A stretch of DNA of 7,725 nt, taken from contig CAMDWF010000101.1 in assembly GCA_945878795.1 (NCBI GenBank), positions 1 through 7,725 of the forward strand, written 5' to 3'. This document shows, piece after piece, positions 6,570 to 7,725 of the stretch; position 1 is the first letter of the stretch; each line of letters starts with the position of its first letter. The notes under the pieces are model-generated. The model ran no database searches. It was not told the origin of the DNA and saw nothing but the letters and a program-made list of their open reading frames with translations. Position numbers and translations under genes: made by a program. The DNA is from Synechococcus sp. UW140 (GTDB lineage Bacteria > Cyanobacteriota > Cyanobacteriia > PCC-6307 > Cyanobiaceae).

Positions 6570-6974
6570 TTGGCCCACTCAAATCCCCCTCCCGAAGCCG
6601 AGAGGGCACCCCCTTCCCCCTGGCAGCGGAGGCCCCTCCAGCCCGGGGAGCCATCTTTAGCCCTGCGGTTGCGCCAGGCCCACGCCAATCTGGCACCCCT
6701 GGTGCTGGCGCCATTGCTGATCACCGTTAGCAGCGGGGTGGCCTATCGATTGCTGCGGGACTGGGGGGGCTGGGGACGGGATCGGGCCCATGGCCTGATG
6801 GTGTTGCACGAGGGGGAGTGGTTGAAACCCTGGCTGGGTTCGGGGGCCGAAACGTTGTATGTGCTTCTCAATGGGCTCGGCCTGCTCTGGATGCTGGGCA
6901 GCGGTGGTTGGCTCGCCTGGGATCGCTGGCGCCGCAGCGGACAACAGAGGGGAGCTGGTAAGGGGGGCGCCTGA
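6570..6974 (+). CDS. Small two-helix membrane protein, PepSY-TM-like
   Basis: The protein has up to 134 residues. A proline-rich N-terminus (1-28) leads to RLRQAHANLAPLVLAPLL and a first membrane helix at about 42-62. A short loop carries DWGGWGRDRAH and LMVLHEGEW (76-84), and a second helix covers about 95-117 (YVLLNGLGLLWMLGSG). Arg/Lys-rich ends put both termini on the cytoplasmic side. The RQAH...LLITVSSGVAYRL...LHEGEW pattern resembles the membrane part of PepSY-TM proteins, and I recall similar small proteins beside rplS in other picocyanobacteria. Function is unknown; H38, H74 and H80 are candidates for metal or heme contact. The start is uncertain: TTG 6570 gives the full length, and TTG 6669 (MRQAHANL) would give a compact protein beginning at the conserved part. 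No ATG precedes the first helix. Confidence 0.75.
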   Translation: MAHSNPPPEAERAPPSPWQRRPLQPGEPSLALRLRQAHANLAPLVLAPLLITVSSGVAYRLLRDWGGWGRDRAHGLMVLHEGEWLKPWLGSGAETLYVLLNGLGLLWMLGSGGWLAWDRWRRSGQQRGAGKGGA

Positions 6975-6979
6975 GCCGT

Positions 6980-6985
6980 TACAAT
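6980..6985 (+). promoter_or_regulatory. Candidate -10 element for rplS
   Basis: TACAAT (five of six to TATAAT) lies just after the stop codon of the upstream membrane-protein gene and 29 nt before ATG 7015. No convincing -35 hexamer is present at normal spacing. If used, transcription would start near 6992 with a leader of about 23 nt. Confidence 0.4.
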
Positions 6986-7014
6986 CTCGGTTTGGCCTGA
7001 CGCCTTCGAATTGG

Positions 7015-7521
7015 ATGGCTGCGGACGGAACCGAAACAACGATGGACCCTGTGAACGACACCGAAACCAATTTGGAATCCCCGGCCACTGCGGCCGAGGA
7101 AAGCAACGTCGCCGTTGCTACGGCTGAGGCCAGTCCAGCAACGGTGACCGTGACCACCGGCAAACTCTCAGCCAGTGAGCTGATCGCCGCCTTCGAAGCC
7201 GCTCAGCTGAAAAGCGATCTGCCCGAAATTTATGTCGGCGACACCGTCCGGGTAGGTGTCCGTATCCGCGAAGGCAGCAAGGAAAGGATCCAGCCCTACG
7301 AGGGTGTGGTCATCGCAAAGCGGCATGGCGGCCTCAACGAAACCATCACCGTGCGCCGTATTTTTCAGGGTGTTGGTGTCGAGCGGGTTTTCATGCTGCA
7401 TAGCCCCCAGGTTGCCAACATCAAGGTTGAGCGACGCGGTAAAGTGCGCAGGGCGAAGCTCTTCTATCTGCGTGACCGGGTGGGTAAAGCCACTCGAGTG
7501 AAGCAGCGCTTCGATCGGTGA
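7015..7521 (+). CDS. rplS: 50S ribosomal protein L19
   Basis: L19 sits at the subunit interface of the large ribosomal subunit and contributes to an intersubunit bridge. From ATG 7015 it has 168 residues. The canonical L19 part runs from about 51 to 168, with PEIYVGDTVRVGVRIREGSKERIQPYEGVVIAKRHGG, then TVRRIFQGVGVERVFMLHSPQV and the basic end RRGKVRRAKLFYLRDRVGKA. About 48 residues rich in Ala, Thr, Glu and Asp precede it. Cyanobacterial L19 proteins often carry such a variable acidic extension; the E. coli protein (115 residues) lacks it. ATG 7042 (MDPVNDTE) is an alternative start nine codons in; neither has a Shine-Dalgarno sequence. I prefer 7015 for its MAAD start and distance from the -10 candidate. 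The frame is open upstream to 6859, but that part overlaps the preceding gene. Confidence 0.96.
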   Translation: MAADGTETTMDPVNDTETNLESPATAAEESNVAVATAEASPATVTVTTGKLSASELIAAFEAAQLKSDLPEIYVGDTVRVGVRIREGSKERIQPYEGVVIAKRHGGLNETITVRRIFQGVGVERVFMLHSPQVANIKVERRGKVRRAKLFYLRDRVGKATRVKQRFDR

Positions 7522-7524
7522 TTA

Positions 7525-7551
7525 TGTTCTCTGGATTTTTTCCAGAAAACA
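7525..7551 (+). terminator. Stem-loop after rplS
   Basis: TGTTcTCTGG (7525-7534) pairs with CCAGAaAACA (7542-7551), apart from one C-A mismatch, around the loop ATTTTTT. It starts 4 nt after the rplS stop. There is no U-run after the stem, so it may act as a weak terminator, a processing site or a 3'-end stabiliser ahead of the tRNA gene. Confidence 0.45.
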
Positions 7552-7585
7552 CACTGATTTCCGTTGTCCCAAGGGTCATCGCCTT

Positions 7586-7658
7586 GCGCCGTTAGTTCAG
7601 TTGGTAGAACGCAGGTCTCCAAAACCTGATGTCGGGGGTTCAAGTCCTCCACGGCGCG
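7586..7658 (+). tRNA. trnW: tRNA-Trp (anticodon CCA)
   Basis: A complete 73-nt cloverleaf can be drawn. The acceptor GCGCCGT (7586-7592) pairs with ACGGCGC (7651-7657), with discriminator G at 7658. The D arm is GTTC-AGTTGGTA-GAAC (7595-7610). The anticodon stem CAGGT/ACCTG (7612-7616, 7624-7628) encloses CTCCAAA, with anticodon CCA at 7619-7621. A 5-nt variable loop follows, then the T arm GGGGG-TTCAAGT-CCTCC (7634-7650) with one G-T pair. The 3' CCA is not encoded and must be added by the CCA-adding enzyme. The G73 discriminator and CCA anticodon fit bacterial tRNA-Trp. Confidence 0.97.
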
Positions 7659-7694
7659 TTCGATGGCCCGTTATTCAGTCTTGTGCTTCCGAAA

Positions 7695-7725
7695 ATGGAG
7701 TTGGATCTACAGCCCGGCGATGTCG
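7695..7725 (+). CDS. Start of a PSHCP-like hyper-conserved small protein (cut by window edge)
   Basis: Ten codons are visible: MELDLQPGDV. This matches the N-terminus I recall for PSHCP, a 62-residue protein that is almost invariant in Prochlorococcus and marine Synechococcus. PSHCP has been reported to adopt a Tudor/SH3-like fold with RNA binding and to co-purify with ribosomal protein L2, PsaD and a Ycf48-like protein. Its position after rplS and tRNA-Trp suits a translation-linked role. The open frame reaches the end of the window. No Shine-Dalgarno sequence precedes the ATG, and only 36 nt separate it from the tRNA, so it may share a transcript. With ten residues the identification depends on my recollection and needs the rest of the gene. 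Confidence 0.6.
   Translation, partial: MELDLQPGDV

Noticed and set aside
7464..7652. 62-codon minus-strand open frame across the rplS end and tRNA-Trp
   Set aside because: It runs antisense through a perfect tRNA and a ribosomal protein gene and shows no domain.

Overview
The window looks like chromosomal core sequence from a GC-rich picocyanobacterium (Synechococcus/Cyanobium type). Several signs point this way. There is a PAM68-type photosystem II assembly protein beside rpsO. DnaG, Map and L19 all have cyanobacterial-style N-termini. The last ten codons match the start of PSHCP, the small 'hyper-conserved protein' known from Prochlorococcus and marine Synechococcus. Shine-Dalgarno sequences are weak or absent before most starts. 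No phage, insertion sequence, CRISPR array or biosynthetic cluster was seen.

Layout. On the minus strand, a GAF-domain protein runs off the left edge (1-449). It lies 37 nt downstream of dnaG (487-2565, probable TTG start), so the two are probably co-transcribed. A 217-bp divergent spacer holding a perfect 13-bp hairpin separates dnaG from an EamA/DMT-family permease (2783-3682, plus). That permease converges on a small lipoprotein gene (3646-4098, minus) and overlaps it by 37 nt. The lipoprotein gene in turn diverges from ruvA (4120-4779, plus) with only 21 bp between the two start codons. ruvA, rpsO (4848-5117) and pam68 (5126-5521) follow in one direction and converge on map (5595-6461, minus), with a compound stem-loop between them. 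To the right, on the plus strand, are a small PepSY-TM-like membrane protein (6570-6974), rplS (7015-7521), tRNA-Trp(CCA) (7586-7658) and the start of the PSHCP-like gene (7695 onward, cut by the window edge).

Function. The genes cover replication priming (DnaG), Holliday-junction processing (RuvA), translation (S15, L19, tRNA-Trp, Map) and photosystem assembly (PAM68). PSHCP, which has been linked to ribosomes and RNA binding, probably belongs with the translation group. Four products are poorly characterised: the GAF protein, the lipoprotein, the PepSY-TM-like protein and the permease. I found no clear novel system. The most interesting points are the hairpin at the dnaG 5' end, the PSHCP start beside tRNA-Trp, and the very tight and overlapping gene borders.
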